DNA of 64,000 nt from Sphingobacterium puteale. Lineage in GTDB: Bacteria > Bacteroidota > Bacteroidia > Sphingobacteriales > Sphingobacteriaceae. The notes under the pieces are model-generated. The model was not told the origin of the DNA. It was given only the letters and a program-made list of their open reading frames with translations, and made no database searches. Location of the stretch: assembly GCF_003627955.1 (NCBI RefSeq), contig NZ_RBWS01000001.1:620001-684000 (forward strand), in the 5' to 3' direction. The translations under genes were made by a program, and so were the position numbers. Of the stretch, positions 17,668-27,282 are shown piece by piece. Every line of letters begins with the position of its first letter. The stretch's first letter is position 1.

Positions 17668-19101
17668 CTAATATGGTAATCGGATCGTAAAAGTGCTTCC
17701 CTTCCCCAATTCACTTTCAACACTGATCTTACCTTCGTGTCGCTTCACCACCTGTTTGACGTAAGCAAGTCCCAAACCAAAGCCTTTCACGTCATGTAAA
17801 TTACCTGCAGGCACCCTGAAAAACATATCGAAAATCTGCTGATGGTATTCGTGAGCAATGCCCTTACCATTATCCGTGATACGGATCTGCACATGTTCCT
17901 TAGTACCTTTGATGTCCACCTTGACTTTTACGTGTTGTCCGGCATATTTAATGGCATTTTCCAATAAATTATTGACGACATTTTTCAGATGAGACTCATC
18001 CCCCCGGATCAGGATTGACTTCGGATCGGTAAACAGTTCTACTTCGACCGCTTTGGTTTTATTGAGCTGTGCCACTTCAATAACACTTTCCACCATGGCG
18101 ACAAGGTCAAACTCAGACCGTTGCAAGACAATCCCTCTTGATGCATCGATGTCCATCTGCAGTACTTTTTCAATCATACCGGAAAGATGCTCAAGTTCCC
18201 TTTTTGAAATATCCAGGTAGCGGTCCATCTTCTCTTTATCCTCACGCACACCATATAGCTGTATTGCTTCAACCGCTGCCATCACCGTCGATACCGGGGT
18301 TTTCAGTTCATGAGTCATATTGTCCACAAAGTTTTTTCGCAGCTCGGCCATTTTATTCTGGTTAAGGATGGTTTTCATCAGGTAAAAAAAGGTCCCCAAC
18401 AAAAGCCCGATCAGCAGCAACGAAATCAATAATTGCCAGCTCAAGCTATACAGCAGGTATTTCCAATCTTCCTGAAATTTGATCACGAGGAATTCACTTT
18501 TTAGAGGATTGACCATCATCGGTCTCGTCCAGGCTAAGTTTTTTTCCCGGTATTCACGACGTACATCCTTTACCTGTTCGCGCGGGATAGTGACGATGCT
18601 CAATTCGTAGGGTACTGAAATGCCCTTATTGCTGAGCGATTCCCTGAATTTGTTGTCTATCAGGTCCAGATTGGATTTGCTCATCTCAAAATCACGGAAC
18701 AAAAAGGGAGGAATAATGGCATTCTGGTTATCCCGATCTTTGCCATATAGCTTTATCTTTCGATCCGGATCATTACGAAAAGTATGTTCTTTTCTTGGCT
18801 GACGGCTGCGTATTTTTTGTAGTACCTGATCAAGTTGTGCTTCGGGTATCAAGGGTAGAAATTCACTTTTCACATCGTTGAGCAGCCGATCTCTTTCGTT
18901 GTCAGGGCCATCAAGCCGCTGATTCCCATTTTCCGCCTGATACACTTCCTGTACAGCGTTGAAGAGTGAACGTTCGGCAGTGGACAGAAAAAGATCACGG
19001 CGGTTAGTATAACTTCCATAAAGCCAGATCCCCAGTACAATGGTAATACCCGTACCTATTAAAACGATCAAGCTGATCAGCAATTTAAATCTACTACCCA
19101 T
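17668..19101 (-). CDS. Sensor histidine kinase
   Basis: A 477-residue membrane kinase with TM1 at about 7-30, a periplasmic sensor of about 180 residues with no recognised fold, and TM2 at about 213-240. The HisKA helix carries the phospho-acceptor His in DNMTHELKTPVSTVMAAVEA, and the ATPase has N-box NNLLENAIKYAG, DNGKGI and GFGLGLAYV motifs. The start is ATG 19101. A perfect minus-strand TAAATTTG ends only 8 nt before it, predicting an extremely short leader. It is the first gene of a two-gene operon with the response regulator. Confidence 0.93.
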   Translation of the reverse strand: MGSRFKLLISLIVLIGTGITIVLGIWLYGSYTNRRDLFLSTAERSLFNAVQEVYQAENGNQRLDGPDNERDRLLNDVKSEFLPLIPEAQLDQVLQKIRSRQPRKEHTFRNDPDRKIKLYGKDRDNQNAIIPPFLFRDFEMSKSNLDLIDNKFRESLSNKGISVPYELSIVTIPREQVKDVRREYREKNLAWTRPMMVNPLKSEFLVIKFQEDWKYLLYSLSWQLLISLLLIGLLLGTFFYLMKTILNQNKMAELRKNFVDNMTHELKTPVSTVMAAVEAIQLYGVREDKEKMDRYLDISKRELEHLSGMIEKVLQMDIDASRGIVLQRSEFDLVAMVESVIEVAQLNKTKAVEVELFTDPKSILIRGDESHLKNVVNNLLENAIKYAGQHVKVKVDIKGTKEHVQIRITDNGKGIAHEYHQQIFDMFFRVPAGNLHDVKGFGLGLAYVKQVVKRHEGKISVESELGKGSTFTIRLPY

Positions 19102-19109
19102 AATGAAAA

Positions 19110-19117
19110 CAAATTTA
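19110..19117 (-). promoter_or_regulatory. -7 box 8 nt upstream of the histidine kinase start
   Basis: Minus-strand TAAATTTG. With transcription starting about 4-6 nt after the box the mRNA would have a leader of only a few nucleotides. Confidence 0.5.
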
Positions 19118-19194
19118 AATTACTAGATTTGCAATCGCTGTGGTAATTAACCATATTTAACAAAATATAACACTGATTAACAGTAAGCATTGAT

Positions 19195-19202
19195 TACTTT
19201 TG
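19195..19202 (+). promoter_or_regulatory. -7 promoter box for the DUF4270-Kelch operon
   Basis: TACTTTTG matches TAnnTTTG. It overlaps the TTG at 19200 that would extend the frame, which supports ATG 19221 as the real start. Confidence 0.55.
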
Positions 19203-19220
19203 CACTATTCAAAAATTAAT

Positions 19221-20585
19221 ATGATCAAAAACTTTAAGAGACGTAGTATACAATTTTTACTTCCACTTTTTGCGCTGGCAGTTGCTGTCGGTTGTAATAA
19301 AGACATTTCACTTTCTTTGGATAATTCGAGAGATGAAACGATTGGCGTAGTACCGATTGATACGGTTTCAGCCAAAGTTTCTACTTATCAATTGGACAAT
19401 ATTCCAACATCTGCAACAGGAACGATGTTAGTAGGAAAAAATAGCAATGCGATCTCTGGAAGTGTAAAGTCAACATCTTATCTACGTCTGGGAATTGGCA
19501 CCGTGAACAGTGCAAGTATACCTGATGACGCAGTGTTGGATTCGGTAAGCTTAGTTGTTCCACTCAACAAATACTATTACGGTGATACGACCCAAACTCA
19601 AAAAATTTCGGTCCACCGCGTGTCTGAAGAAATTACCCAAACACAGATTGACCTGACAAAACCTGCTGACGAACGCCCTGTATTTGTCACTTCAGCAGCA
19701 ATATTCAGTAAACAAAAATTTGCTTTTGACAACGCTTCGTTAGCGGAACTTTCATTCAAGCCCCATGTTAAATCTATTGACTCTTTACATTTTAGATTTA
19801 ACAATACGATCAGCAATGAACTGTTTACGATGATCAAAAACAACGACAACAGAATTCAGAGTAACACAAGCTTTCAGGAATATTTCAAAGGTTTGGCACT
19901 TGTGCCTGATAATAACAATAGCACACTTATTGGCTTTAAAGACACGGTCTATTTACAAGTCCACTATTCTTTTTTAAACAATGAAGGGACAAAGTCCAGT
20001 GGGAAACAATACTTTTCAATTGACAATAAAGCCTTCCAATATAATCAGATTGAGACAGATCGTTCACAGACCAAATTTGCGCCGTTAACACTGGCAAATC
20101 CACAACTTTCAAGTCAGCAGACCGATGGCTATACATTTTTAGAGGGCTCTACGGGTGTTGTAGCAAAGTTGGAATTTCCTACGTTATTAGAACTAGTAAA
20201 TAATCCTTCGGTGTCAATAAATAAGGCTGAACTGGTCATCGAAGTAGAAAATGCTGCAGCGACAAATTTCGCACAGCCTAGTAGCCTCATCTTAATGGTG
20301 GCCAGTAATAATGGGAATCCCGTCAGTCTGGTAACCACACCATATGGAACTGAAACTCAACAAGTACCTTTACAACGGGGTGATGATTTCGGGTCGAATG
20401 GAAAATATACCTTCAATTTAATTGAATATTTGACAAAAATTAAAACTACAGCATATAAAAACACTTCATTATATCTATCTTTACCAACATCGGGGTTGTT
20501 TTCAACAGGAGACAGATTAATTTTGGCAAGAGATAATGAGAATAATCCAAAAATTAAATTAAACATCCTTTATACTAAATTTTAA
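19221..20585 (+). CDS. DUF4270 family lipoprotein
   Basis: A 454-residue lipoprotein from ATG 19221. The N-terminus MIKNFKRRSIQF leads to a hydrophobic stretch and a lipobox ending VAVGC (Cys about residue 25). The body is a beta-rich DUF4270 domain with alternating jelly-roll-like strands (for example DDAVLDSVSLVVPLNKYYYGD and TSLYLSLPTSG). DUF4270 proteins are Bacteroidota-specific surface or periplasmic lipoproteins of unknown function. It is followed after 6 bp by a Kelch lipoprotein, a pairing I recall in other Bacteroidota. Confidence 0.85.
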   Translation: MIKNFKRRSIQFLLPLFALAVAVGCNKDISLSLDNSRDETIGVVPIDTVSAKVSTYQLDNIPTSATGTMLVGKNSNAISGSVKSTSYLRLGIGTVNSASIPDDAVLDSVSLVVPLNKYYYGDTTQTQKISVHRVSEEITQTQIDLTKPADERPVFVTSAAIFSKQKFAFDNASLAELSFKPHVKSIDSLHFRFNNTISNELFTMIKNNDNRIQSNTSFQEYFKGLALVPDNNNSTLIGFKDTVYLQVHYSFLNNEGTKSSGKQYFSIDNKAFQYNQIETDRSQTKFAPLTLANPQLSSQQTDGYTFLEGSTGVVAKLEFPTLLELVNNPSVSINKAELVIEVENAAATNFAQPSSLILMVASNNGNPVSLVTTPYGTETQQVPLQRGDDFGSNGKYTFNLIEYLTKIKTTAYKNTSLYLSLPTSGLFSTGDRLILARDNENNPKIKLNILYTKF

Positions 20586-20591
20586 TAATTT

Positions 20592-21617
20592 ATGAACAAG
20601 AAAAATTGGCTACTCGTTTTATTAGCTTTTGTATTTACAGTTACAACTTTCTCTTCTTGTAAAAAAAGTGACGACGATGATTCTGATAAATCAGACGAAT
20701 GGTTTGAAAAAGCTGCATTTAAAGGGCCACAAACTTCATCTGCTGCAAGCTTTTTGATAAACAATATAGCATATGTTTCAACAGGTTTGGCAAGTAATGC
20801 TGGAGGTAAACCTTTCCGTGTTCAAGATACTTATGCATACGATGCTGCATCCAACACGTGGGCAGAGAAAGCTCCTTTTACTGGTGTAGCGAGAAACGGT
20901 GCTATCGGTTTTTCAATCGGTAATATCGGTTATATAGGTGGTGGAAATGATGGAACCAACAACTTAAAAGATTTCTACAAATTTGACCCTGCGGCTGATG
21001 GTGGAAAAGGTGCATGGTCTCCTATTGCTCCCCTACCGATCCCTTTGTCCAATGCTGTTGCTTTTACATTGAACGGAGCAGCCTATGTGGGCACAGGTGA
21101 AACTGTCGTGAACGGTGGAACTACTAACACAAATGAATTCTATAAATACGACCCTACAGCAGACACATGGCAGGCGATCAGTGATGCACCTTTTTCTGCA
21201 AAAAGAAAATCTGCTTTCTCTTTTGTTGTAAGTAATGTAGCTTATGTGGGTGGCGGTATTTCAAATGGTTCTTATCCAAAAGATTTCTACAAATTTGATG
21301 GCAGCAAATGGACTAAATTGAATGACTTAAATAGAGCTGACAACACATACACTTATGATTTAACGCGTTCTAGCGCTGCAGCTTTTGCCATCAATGGCAC
21401 ACCATTTGTCGTGGGTGGATACAAAAACGCAGTGATCAACAGTGTCTGGAAATACAATATCGGTGGCGATTATTGGACAAATGACAATGGAAACTTTGCG
21501 GGTTCTGCACGTCAGGATGCTATTGGTTTCGCAGTAGGTAACAACGGCTATGTAACTACTGGTCTGAACGGGTCAACTCGTTTTGACGATACTTGGGTGT
21601 TTACTCCGATTTATTAA
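20592..21617 (+). CDS. Kelch-repeat beta-propeller lipoprotein
   Basis: A 341-residue lipoprotein with lipobox FSSC (Cys23) followed by an acidic tether KKSDDDDSDKSDEW. The rest is about six Kelch-like blades, each with an aromatic-x-Tyr-Asp/Asn strand, then Trp and a GxGYVGGG-type turn (for example FSIGNIGYIGGGNDG, FVVSNVAYVGGGISNG and FAVGNNGYVTTGLNGS). Probably envelope-anchored and acting as a binding scaffold. It is the second gene of the DUF4270 operon and ends at a strong terminator. Asp-rich tether and blades are intact. Confidence 0.88.
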   Translation: MNKKNWLLVLLAFVFTVTTFSSCKKSDDDDSDKSDEWFEKAAFKGPQTSSAASFLINNIAYVSTGLASNAGGKPFRVQDTYAYDAASNTWAEKAPFTGVARNGAIGFSIGNIGYIGGGNDGTNNLKDFYKFDPAADGGKGAWSPIAPLPIPLSNAVAFTLNGAAYVGTGETVVNGGTTNTNEFYKYDPTADTWQAISDAPFSAKRKSAFSFVVSNVAYVGGGISNGSYPKDFYKFDGSKWTKLNDLNRADNTYTYDLTRSSAAAFAINGTPFVVGGYKNAVINSVWKYNIGGDYWTNDNGNFAGSARQDAIGFAVGNNGYVTTGLNGSTRFDDTWVFTPIY

Positions 21618-21634
21618 TATTAATCATAAAATCT

Positions 21635-21671
21635 AAAAAGGGATGAAACTTATTGTTTCATCCCTTTTTTT
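21635..21671 (+). terminator. Rho-independent terminator after the Kelch gene
   Basis: A 15-bp perfect stem (arms 21635-21649 and 21655-21669, core GGGATGAAAC) with a TTATT loop and a run of seven T. Confidence 0.93.
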
Positions 21672-21837
21672 GTGATTTATTTTATATTTTTTGGTTGTTC
21701 TCCGAATGCTACCGGGCGAGTTTCAGGAGCGAAGGAATATTTTATATCATATACCTATCTTAACCTTCACATAAGCCAGGCAGGAAGTATAGATAGGGTA
21801 CATCCCAAGATAAACCATGTCTTGGTTCCGAGATCAC

Positions 21838-21889
21838 ATATATGTAAATAAAAGCCACATCCGGGGACGTGGCTTTTATTTACATATAT
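21838..21889. terminator. Bidirectional terminator with 21-bp stem
   Basis: Arms 21838-21858 and 21869-21889 are perfectly complementary. The core AAAAGCCAC / GTGGCTTTT with flanking ATTT gives a U-rich 3' side on both strands. It lies next to the stop of the glutaminyl cyclase-like gene (21904). Confidence 0.85.
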
Positions 21890-21903
21890 TTTGTTCTTAT
21901 AGG

Positions 21904-22932
21904 CTATTTTTCAATGGCTTTAATTTCGTATAATGTATTCCATAGCTTACCTGTTACGAACAAGCGTTTATTGGCCTGGTCATAAGCGATGCCGTTGAGT
22001 TCATTATCATAGGCCGCAGTATGCTCATAGATACCGACCAGGTTAATACGCCCCTCTACTGCACCTGTCTCCGGATTGATGATTACAATGACATCTTTCT
22101 GGTATACATTTGCATAAACTTTTCCGTCAATATATTCCAATTCATTCAGTTCATCCACCGGTCCATTCTCGTCATATACACCAATAGCGTTCAACTCCTT
22201 ACCCGTAACTGCATCTAAAAAGAATAATTTGTTTGATCCGTCCGATTTGATCAGGTGCTTTCCATCATAAGTAATTCCCCAACCCTCTTTACTATTTTCG
22301 TATTTGAACGAGCTTTCTTTTGTAAATGAGTTTTTATCAAACACGTATCCTTCTCCCTGCTGCCAGGTCAACATAAACAACTTATTGCCTACTAATGTCA
22401 TTCCTTCAGCAAAGGTTTTTTCATCGAATTTGATTTCCTTCAGTACTTTTCCTGTTGTCAGATCTACCTTTCTAAGGTTCGACTCCCCGTACCGTCCATT
22501 TGATTCATATAATACCCCATCGGCAAATTGAAGCCCCTGGGTAAATGCGGTGGTATCATGCGGATATTTGTTGACAATTTGGAATCCGTAGTTCTTAGCA
22601 CTCGCCGGAACCACGTAGAAGGTACTCGAAACGGAATCAGACTTGCCACCACTGTAGACTGTTGCAGAAATATTCCGCGTGCCGTAGGCCATGTCTTTAG
22701 TCTCAACGGTAATGGCCACCGTGTCAGTTGAAGATCCCACATGTTTGTCGTCTACAAAATAAGCGACAGAGTCCATGGAAATAGCGTCAAATTTCAATTT
22801 TAATTGCACTTGACTACCTTTCAATACGGCTTGGTTCGCACCCGGAGATGCAAATTCCAGCGCAGATTTTTTCGACTTACAGGAAGCAAAAGCAAGTGCT
22901 GCAATCGCAATAAAATACGTGATTTTTTTCAT
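21904..22932 (-). CDS. Glutaminyl-peptide cyclotransferase-like lipoprotein
   Basis: A 342-residue lipoprotein. The lipobox AFASC (Cys19) is followed by an Ig-like N-terminal domain (about 25-110) and a C-terminal five-bladed propeller of the plant/bacterial glutamine cyclotransferase type. Characteristic blocks are VNKYPHDTTAFTQGLQFADG, LYESNGRYGESNLRKVDL, LTWQQGEGYVFD and LNGIAYDQANKRLFVTGKLW. The family forms N-terminal pyroglutamate; envelope location is inferred from the lipobox. It is monocistronic. Confidence 0.88.
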   Translation of the reverse strand: MKKITYFIAIAALAFASCKSKKSALEFASPGANQAVLKGSQVQLKLKFDAISMDSVAYFVDDKHVGSSTDTVAITVETKDMAYGTRNISATVYSGGKSDSVSSTFYVVPASAKNYGFQIVNKYPHDTTAFTQGLQFADGVLYESNGRYGESNLRKVDLTTGKVLKEIKFDEKTFAEGMTLVGNKLFMLTWQQGEGYVFDKNSFTKESSFKYENSKEGWGITYDGKHLIKSDGSNKLFFLDAVTGKELNAIGVYDENGPVDELNELEYIDGKVYANVYQKDVIVIINPETGAVEGRINLVGIYEHTAAYDNELNGIAYDQANKRLFVTGKLWNTLYEIKAIEK

Positions 22933-23084
22933 CTATATAATTTATTTTTTAGCACCGATGAAAAGATCATATCTTCATAAAACAGTATGTTTAAAAAAAT
23001 CATGATCGTTTCATCTTTATGATTTAAAAAGTCCGATTCGAATCCCGATAAACCGAGAGCTTATAGGGCGAGGGCATACTATGA

Positions 23085-23441
23085 TCAACTATCCCAAAAA
23101 GCATCTTTTATATAAGTAAGTTCCGAATGCATACCATTTGTCAAAGCCACGACATCAAACCTCACTTCACCTACATACGCATATTTCAAGATATAGGCCT
23201 GAGCAGCACGAATCAGTCGTCGTTGTTTGCGGGTATCCACAAATTCGTAAGGTTCACCAAAATCTGTCCCAGACCTAGTTTTCACCTCCACGAATACCAG
23301 CGTATCCCCATCCATGACGATCAAATCTACCTCTAAATTCTTAAATCGCCAATTTCTTAACACTATTTTATAGCCCATCTTGATCAGATATTCCATGGCC
23401 AATTGTTCGCCCCGTATTCCTATCTCATGATGTTTTGCCAT
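23085..23441 (-). CDS. YraN family (UPF0102) endonuclease-like protein
   Basis: A 118-residue protein with the UPF0102 core: GEQLAMEYLIKMGYKIVLRN, then the nuclease-like NLEVDLIVMDGDTLVFVEVKTR (D, ExK pattern) and DTRKQRRLIRAAQAYI. Length is normal for the family. It starts 10 bp after the dnaG stop and is co-transcribed with it. The family resembles Holliday-junction-resolvase-fold nucleases; the biological role is undefined. Confidence 0.92.
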   Translation of the reverse strand: MAKHHEIGIRGEQLAMEYLIKMGYKIVLRNWRFKNLEVDLIVMDGDTLVFVEVKTRSGTDFGEPYEFVDTRKQRRLIRAAQAYILKYAYVGEVRFDVVALTNGMHSELTYIKDAFWDS

Positions 23442-23451
23442 ATCATCGGGA

Positions 23452-25455
23452 TTACTTTACGATGGTGTTGCCCAAAAATCCTCCCAAAAGGCGCTCTGCT
23501 TCTTTGAGCTTTTGGTACTTAAAGATAAGTACTTCCAAATTAGCGATATCCTGTTCTTGCTTCATTTCTTCGCGAATATGATGCATTTCGGCTCCGATTT
23601 TTTGCTTTTTTATCCGGTAAATGCCTTCAACAACCAATTTTTTAAGATGTTCATACTCCTGGCTTACATAGATTTTTCGTTTATCGTCATTCCAGTTTTC
23701 GCTGAGCGAATATTTTGTTGCGACGCAATTGATTGCCAGTTCGGAAACAGCGGCATCAGGATTGGAATAAAATAATTTCGCATCTGGGATTTCATAGTTT
23801 TCAGCTGCATCCCGATAAGCTTTTAGAATAAATGCAGCGGCCTTATCTTTAAACTCGATATCGCCGATGTTCCCTAATAGGACGCCAGCAACCGGAATGT
23901 CGCCATCCCCTTCCCAGGTCGCCAGATAGTCACCGTAGTTGATCAGGATGCGGACGATTTCACGTTCCTGCAAAATCTCAGCTGTCAGCTGCGTAGGCTC
24001 CGTTATGGCCTCCATGGCCGGCACTCCCCCACGTTCATCCTCCGTCATAAAGAAATCGGGTGGCGGCCCGTCCATTCCGAAGGGGGGCACTCCCATATTC
24101 GCCGGGCTACTCTGTGCTTTGCGGCTGGCATCTTTGTCCGCTTTCTTTGCCTTATTTAGCCTTATTTTATTCAGTTCAGCGAGCAAAATACGCTCCTCAA
24201 TATCCAACAAACTGCTACATTCCCGAATAAAAACCGAGACTTTAATCTCATCCGGAATCAAAGCAATGCTCTCCACCACATCACGTATGACTTCGGCCCT
24301 CTTTATCGGATCGTTGTTGGCGTCACGAAGCAAAATACTTGTCTTATAGAAGATAAAATCCTGCTGGTGGGATTTCACATAGTCTTTAAAGGCTGTAGCC
24401 CCAAACTTTTGTACATAAGAATCTGGGTCATTTCCGTCCGGAAAGAGTAACACCTTCACATTCAGGCCTTCTTCCAATAACATATCAGTGCCACGCAGGG
24501 AGGCCTTTATACCAGCTTCGTCGCCATCATAAAGTATGGTCACATTTTTCGTAAACCTAGAGATCAATTTGATCTGTCCCGTCGTCAGGGAAGTTCCCGA
24601 AGAAGAAACTACATTTTCAACACCTGCCTGGTGTACAGATAGGACATCCGCATAACCTTCAACAAGGTAGCAGTTGTCCTCCTCCATGATTGCCTTTTTG
24701 GCAAAATTCAAGCCATAGAGCACATCTGACTTGTGATAGATTTCGCTTTCGGGTGAGTTCACATATTTGGCGACCTTCTTATCCGTTTTTAGCGTACGTC
24801 CACCAAACCCAATAATACGTCCGGTCAAGTTATGGATCGGGAACATGACACGCCCCCTGAAGCGATCGTAGAGCGATTTATCGTCACGTTCAATAGCAAG
24901 TCCACTCGCTGCGAGATAATCCGGATGGAAGCCGGCCTCCTGTGCTTTATCAACCAGTGCGGTCCATTCTTCCGGCGAATAGCCGAGTTCGAATTTTTTG
25001 ATGATATCCTCACGGTACCCCCGTTCTTTGAAATAGTTGAGTCCGATGGCCTGCCCCATTTCGCTTTTCCAGAGTTGCTCCACGAAAAATTTACCTGCCC
25101 AAGCACTCAGGACATAGAGACTTTCGCGCTTATCCTGTGCTGCTAACTGCGCCGGGGAACGCTCAACTTCTTCGATCTCAATGGAATATTTATCCGCCAG
25201 ATACCGGATTGCTTCGGGATAGGAAAACTTCTCCAGTTCCATGACAAACTTGAGTGAATCGCCCCCGACACCGCAACCGAAACATTTGTAGATACCTTTT
25301 GAAACAGAAACGTGAAACGAAGGTGTCTTTTCGTGGTGAAACGGACAGTTTCCGATCAGGGAAGTCCCTCGTTTCTTTAAATCAACGAAGTCACCCACCA
25401 CTTCCTCTATCCGTGCTGTTTCCAGTACTTTATCAATAACCTCTTGTTTTATCAA
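23452..25455 (-). CDS. dnaG: DNA primase
   Basis: A 667-residue primase. The CHC2 zinc finger (CPFHHEKTPSFHVS...YKCFGCGVGGD) lies at about 36-63, the primase core follows, and a TOPRIM segment (VEGYADVLSVHQAGVENVV, then ILYDGDEAGIKASLR) lies around 265-325. A helicase-interacting C-terminal region follows a low-complexity linker at about 435-490. The start appears to be TTG 25455 (TTGATAAAACAAG): no upstream ATG fits the conserved N-terminus, and AGGAGCAGG just upstream provides an unusual Shine-Dalgarno-like site. Confidence 0.93.
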   Translation of the reverse strand: MIKQEVIDKVLETARIEEVVGDFVDLKKRGTSLIGNCPFHHEKTPSFHVSVSKGIYKCFGCGVGGDSLKFVMELEKFSYPEAIRYLADKYSIEIEEVERSPAQLAAQDKRESLYVLSAWAGKFFVEQLWKSEMGQAIGLNYFKERGYREDIIKKFELGYSPEEWTALVDKAQEAGFHPDYLAASGLAIERDDKSLYDRFRGRVMFPIHNLTGRIIGFGGRTLKTDKKVAKYVNSPESEIYHKSDVLYGLNFAKKAIMEEDNCYLVEGYADVLSVHQAGVENVVSSSGTSLTTGQIKLISRFTKNVTILYDGDEAGIKASLRGTDMLLEEGLNVKVLLFPDGNDPDSYVQKFGATAFKDYVKSHQQDFIFYKTSILLRDANNDPIKRAEVIRDVVESIALIPDEIKVSVFIRECSSLLDIEERILLAELNKIRLNKAKKADKDASRKAQSSPANMGVPPFGMDGPPPDFFMTEDERGGVPAMEAITEPTQLTAEILQEREIVRILINYGDYLATWEGDGDIPVAGVLLGNIGDIEFKDKAAAFILKAYRDAAENYEIPDAKLFYSNPDAAVSELAINCVATKYSLSENWNDDKRKIYVSQEYEHLKKLVVEGIYRIKKQKIGAEMHHIREEMKQEQDIANLEVLIFKYQKLKEAERLLGGFLGNTIVK

Positions 25456-25576
25456 AACCCTGCTCCTATTTTTAATGTAAAATTAGTATAAATCTGCTAG
25501 ATTTCAGTCCCGATCCAATTATTTATGCCCCCCCGATTGCTGTGTATCCAAACTCTGAAAAAGATGTTTTTCGTGT

Positions 25577-25641
25577 AGTCTACCTAAATCCCGCCCCGAC
25601 GATCTTGGGGGCGGACGGGACGAAGGCTCCATTCGTAGACT
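25577..25641. ncRNA. Candidate three-way-junction RNA element
   Basis: AGTCTAC (25577-25583) pairs with GTAGACT (25635-25641). Inside, CCGCCCC (25591-25597) pairs with GGGGCGG (25608-25614), and CGAA (25621-25624) can pair with TTCG (25632-25635) around GGCTCCA. The block is far more GC-rich than its surroundings. It could be a small RNA, a leader element for either neighbour, or a palindromic repeat. Strand undecided. Confidence 0.35.
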
Positions 25642-25717
25642 GTATATCCGATAAATCTGCTTTTATGTGTTGCCATGAAATATTGGCTTTTATCGACAAA
25701 AAACAATTTCGAATCTT

Positions 25718-25725
25718 TACATTTG
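25718..25725 (+). promoter_or_regulatory. -7 promoter box for ugd
   Basis: TACATTTG matches TAnnTTTG, about 28 nt before a predicted leader ends at ATG 25759. Confidence 0.5.
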
Positions 25726-25758
25726 TTGTTCAATTTATAGCTGATTAAGATAATCAAA

Positions 25759-27144
25759 ATGAGTAAAACTATCAAGAAAATATGCTGTATAGGAGCCGGT
25801 TATGTAGGTGGGCCAACGATGTCGGTCGTTGCCAGACAATGTCCTCATATTGAGATCACCATTGTTGATATGAATGCCGAGCGTATCGCTGCCTGGAATG
25901 ATGAAAACCTGGAAAACCTTCCCGTTTATGAACCCGGGCTCCAAGAAATCGTTGCCGAAGCAAGAGGTCGCAATCTGTTTTTCTCAACCGATATCAACAA
26001 GGCTATTGATGAGGCTGATATGATTTTTATTTCGGTCAATACCCCGACCAAGAATTACGGAAAAGGAAAGGGAATGGCTGCGGATTTAAAATATATCGAG
26101 TTATGCGCGCGTCAGATCGCAGCTGTCGCCAAAGACGACAAGATTGTAGTCGAAAAATCCACTCTTCCGGTACGTACGGCTGCTGCCTTGAAAAGTATCC
26201 TTGACAATACCGGTAACGGTGTGAATTTTCATATTTTATCAAATCCTGAATTCCTCGCCGAAGGAACGGCAATACAAGATTTGATCAATCCGGATCGTGT
26301 GCTGATTGGCGGTGAAAATGAAGAAGCAATTGCAGCATTAGTGAATATTTATGCGCATTGGGTAGATCACAGCAGAATCTTGACCACTAATTTATGGTCT
26401 TCTGAGCTCTCTAAATTGACCGCCAATGCTTTTCTGGCACAACGGGTCTCTTCAATTAACTCGATCTCTGCTCTTTGTGAGAAAACGGGCGCCAATGTTG
26501 ATGAAGTATCCAAAGCTATTGGTATGGATACACGTATCGGCTCTAAATTTTTAAAAGCATCGGTTGGCTTCGGAGGTTCGTGTTTTCAGAAAGACATCCT
26601 TAACCTCGTCTATATCGCACGTAGTTATGGGCTTACGGAAGTTGCCGAATACTGGGATCAGGTTATTTTAATGAATGATTATCAAAAGCAACGTTTTGCT
26701 GACAATATCATCCAGACGCTGTACAATACGGTATCGGGAAAAAAGATTGCTTTTTTGGGCTGGGCATTTAAAAAAGATACCAATGATACCCGTGAATCAG
26801 CAGCAATCTATGTGGCCGACTATCTCTTAAATGAGCAAGCCGAAATTACGGTATACGACCCTAAGGTATCCGCAGAACGTATCTACGCTGACCTGGACTA
26901 TCTAAACACCCGCTCACCGGAAGAAAACAGGGCGCTGGTCAAAGTAGTCAACACACCTTATGAAGCCTGTGGCAATGCACATGCCATAGCGGTATTAACC
27001 GAATGGGATGAGTTCAAAAGCTATGACTGGAAAAAGATCAAGGATGAAATGAAGAAACCGGCTTTTGTATTTGACGGGCGGAAACTATTGAACCGGAAGC
27101 AACTTGAAGATCTCGATTTTAAATACTACGCGATTGGGGAATAA
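25759..27144 (+). CDS. ugd: UDP-glucose 6-dehydrogenase, eukaryote-like
   Basis: A 461-residue enzyme oxidising UDP-glucose to UDP-glucuronate with two NAD+. The N-terminal Rossmann [12 protein letters not shown] and [26 protein letters not shown] and the catalytic Cys in [13 protein letters not shown] (about residue 277) are all intact. The C-terminal domain has [16 protein letters not shown]. Sequence blocks such as the [11 protein letters not shown] insert are like those of animal and plant UGDH more than the short bacterial form. It is monocistronic with its own promoter and terminator and supplies UDP-glucuronate for surface glycans. Confidence 0.93.
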   Translation: MSKTIKKICCIGAGYVGGPTMSVVARQCPHIEITIVDMNAERIAAWNDENLENLPVYEPGLQEIVAEARGRNLFFSTDINKAIDEADMIFISVNTPTKNYGKGKGMAADLKYIELCARQIAAVAKDDKIVVEKSTLPVRTAAALKSILDNTGNGVNFHILSNPEFLAEGTAIQDLINPDRVLIGGENEEAIAALVNIYAHWVDHSRILTTNLWSSELSKLTANAFLAQRVSSINSISALCEKTGANVDEVSKAIGMDTRIGSKFLKASVGFGGSCFQKDILNLVYIARSYGLTEVAEYWDQVILMNDYQKQRFADNIIQTLYNTVSGKKIAFLGWAFKKDTNDTRESAAIYVADYLLNEQAEITVYDPKVSAERIYADLDYLNTRSPEENRALVKVVNTPYEACGNAHAIAVLTEWDEFKSYDWKKIKDEMKKPAFVFDGRKLLNRKQLEDLDFKYYAIGE

Positions 27145-27164
27145 CATATTCTACGATAAAGAAG

Positions 27165-27217
27165 AACCCTCAGTTGCTATCTATATATTCATACGGATAT
27201 CACTGAGGGTTTTGTTT
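27165..27217 (+). terminator. Terminator after ugd
   Basis: AACCCTCAGT (27165-27174) pairs with ACTGAGGGTT (27202-27211), followed by TTGTTTG. Confidence 0.8.
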
Positions 27218-27282
27218 GTGCCTGTTAGCAACGCATAAGGAAAGAGAGATGAAACACAAGCGAAGCAACAGGACTTTTTATC

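Larger units (their letters stand above)
25456..25758. other. 303-bp intergenic region between dnaG and ugd
   Basis: No gene. It contains a GC-rich self-complementary block (25577-25641) in an AT-rich background and the ugd promoter (25718-25725). Confidence 0.6.

Noticed and set aside
23020..23050. GATTCGAATC looked like a tRNA T-loop
   Set aside because: It is only a 10-bp palindrome; no acceptor, anticodon or D arm can be drawn around it.
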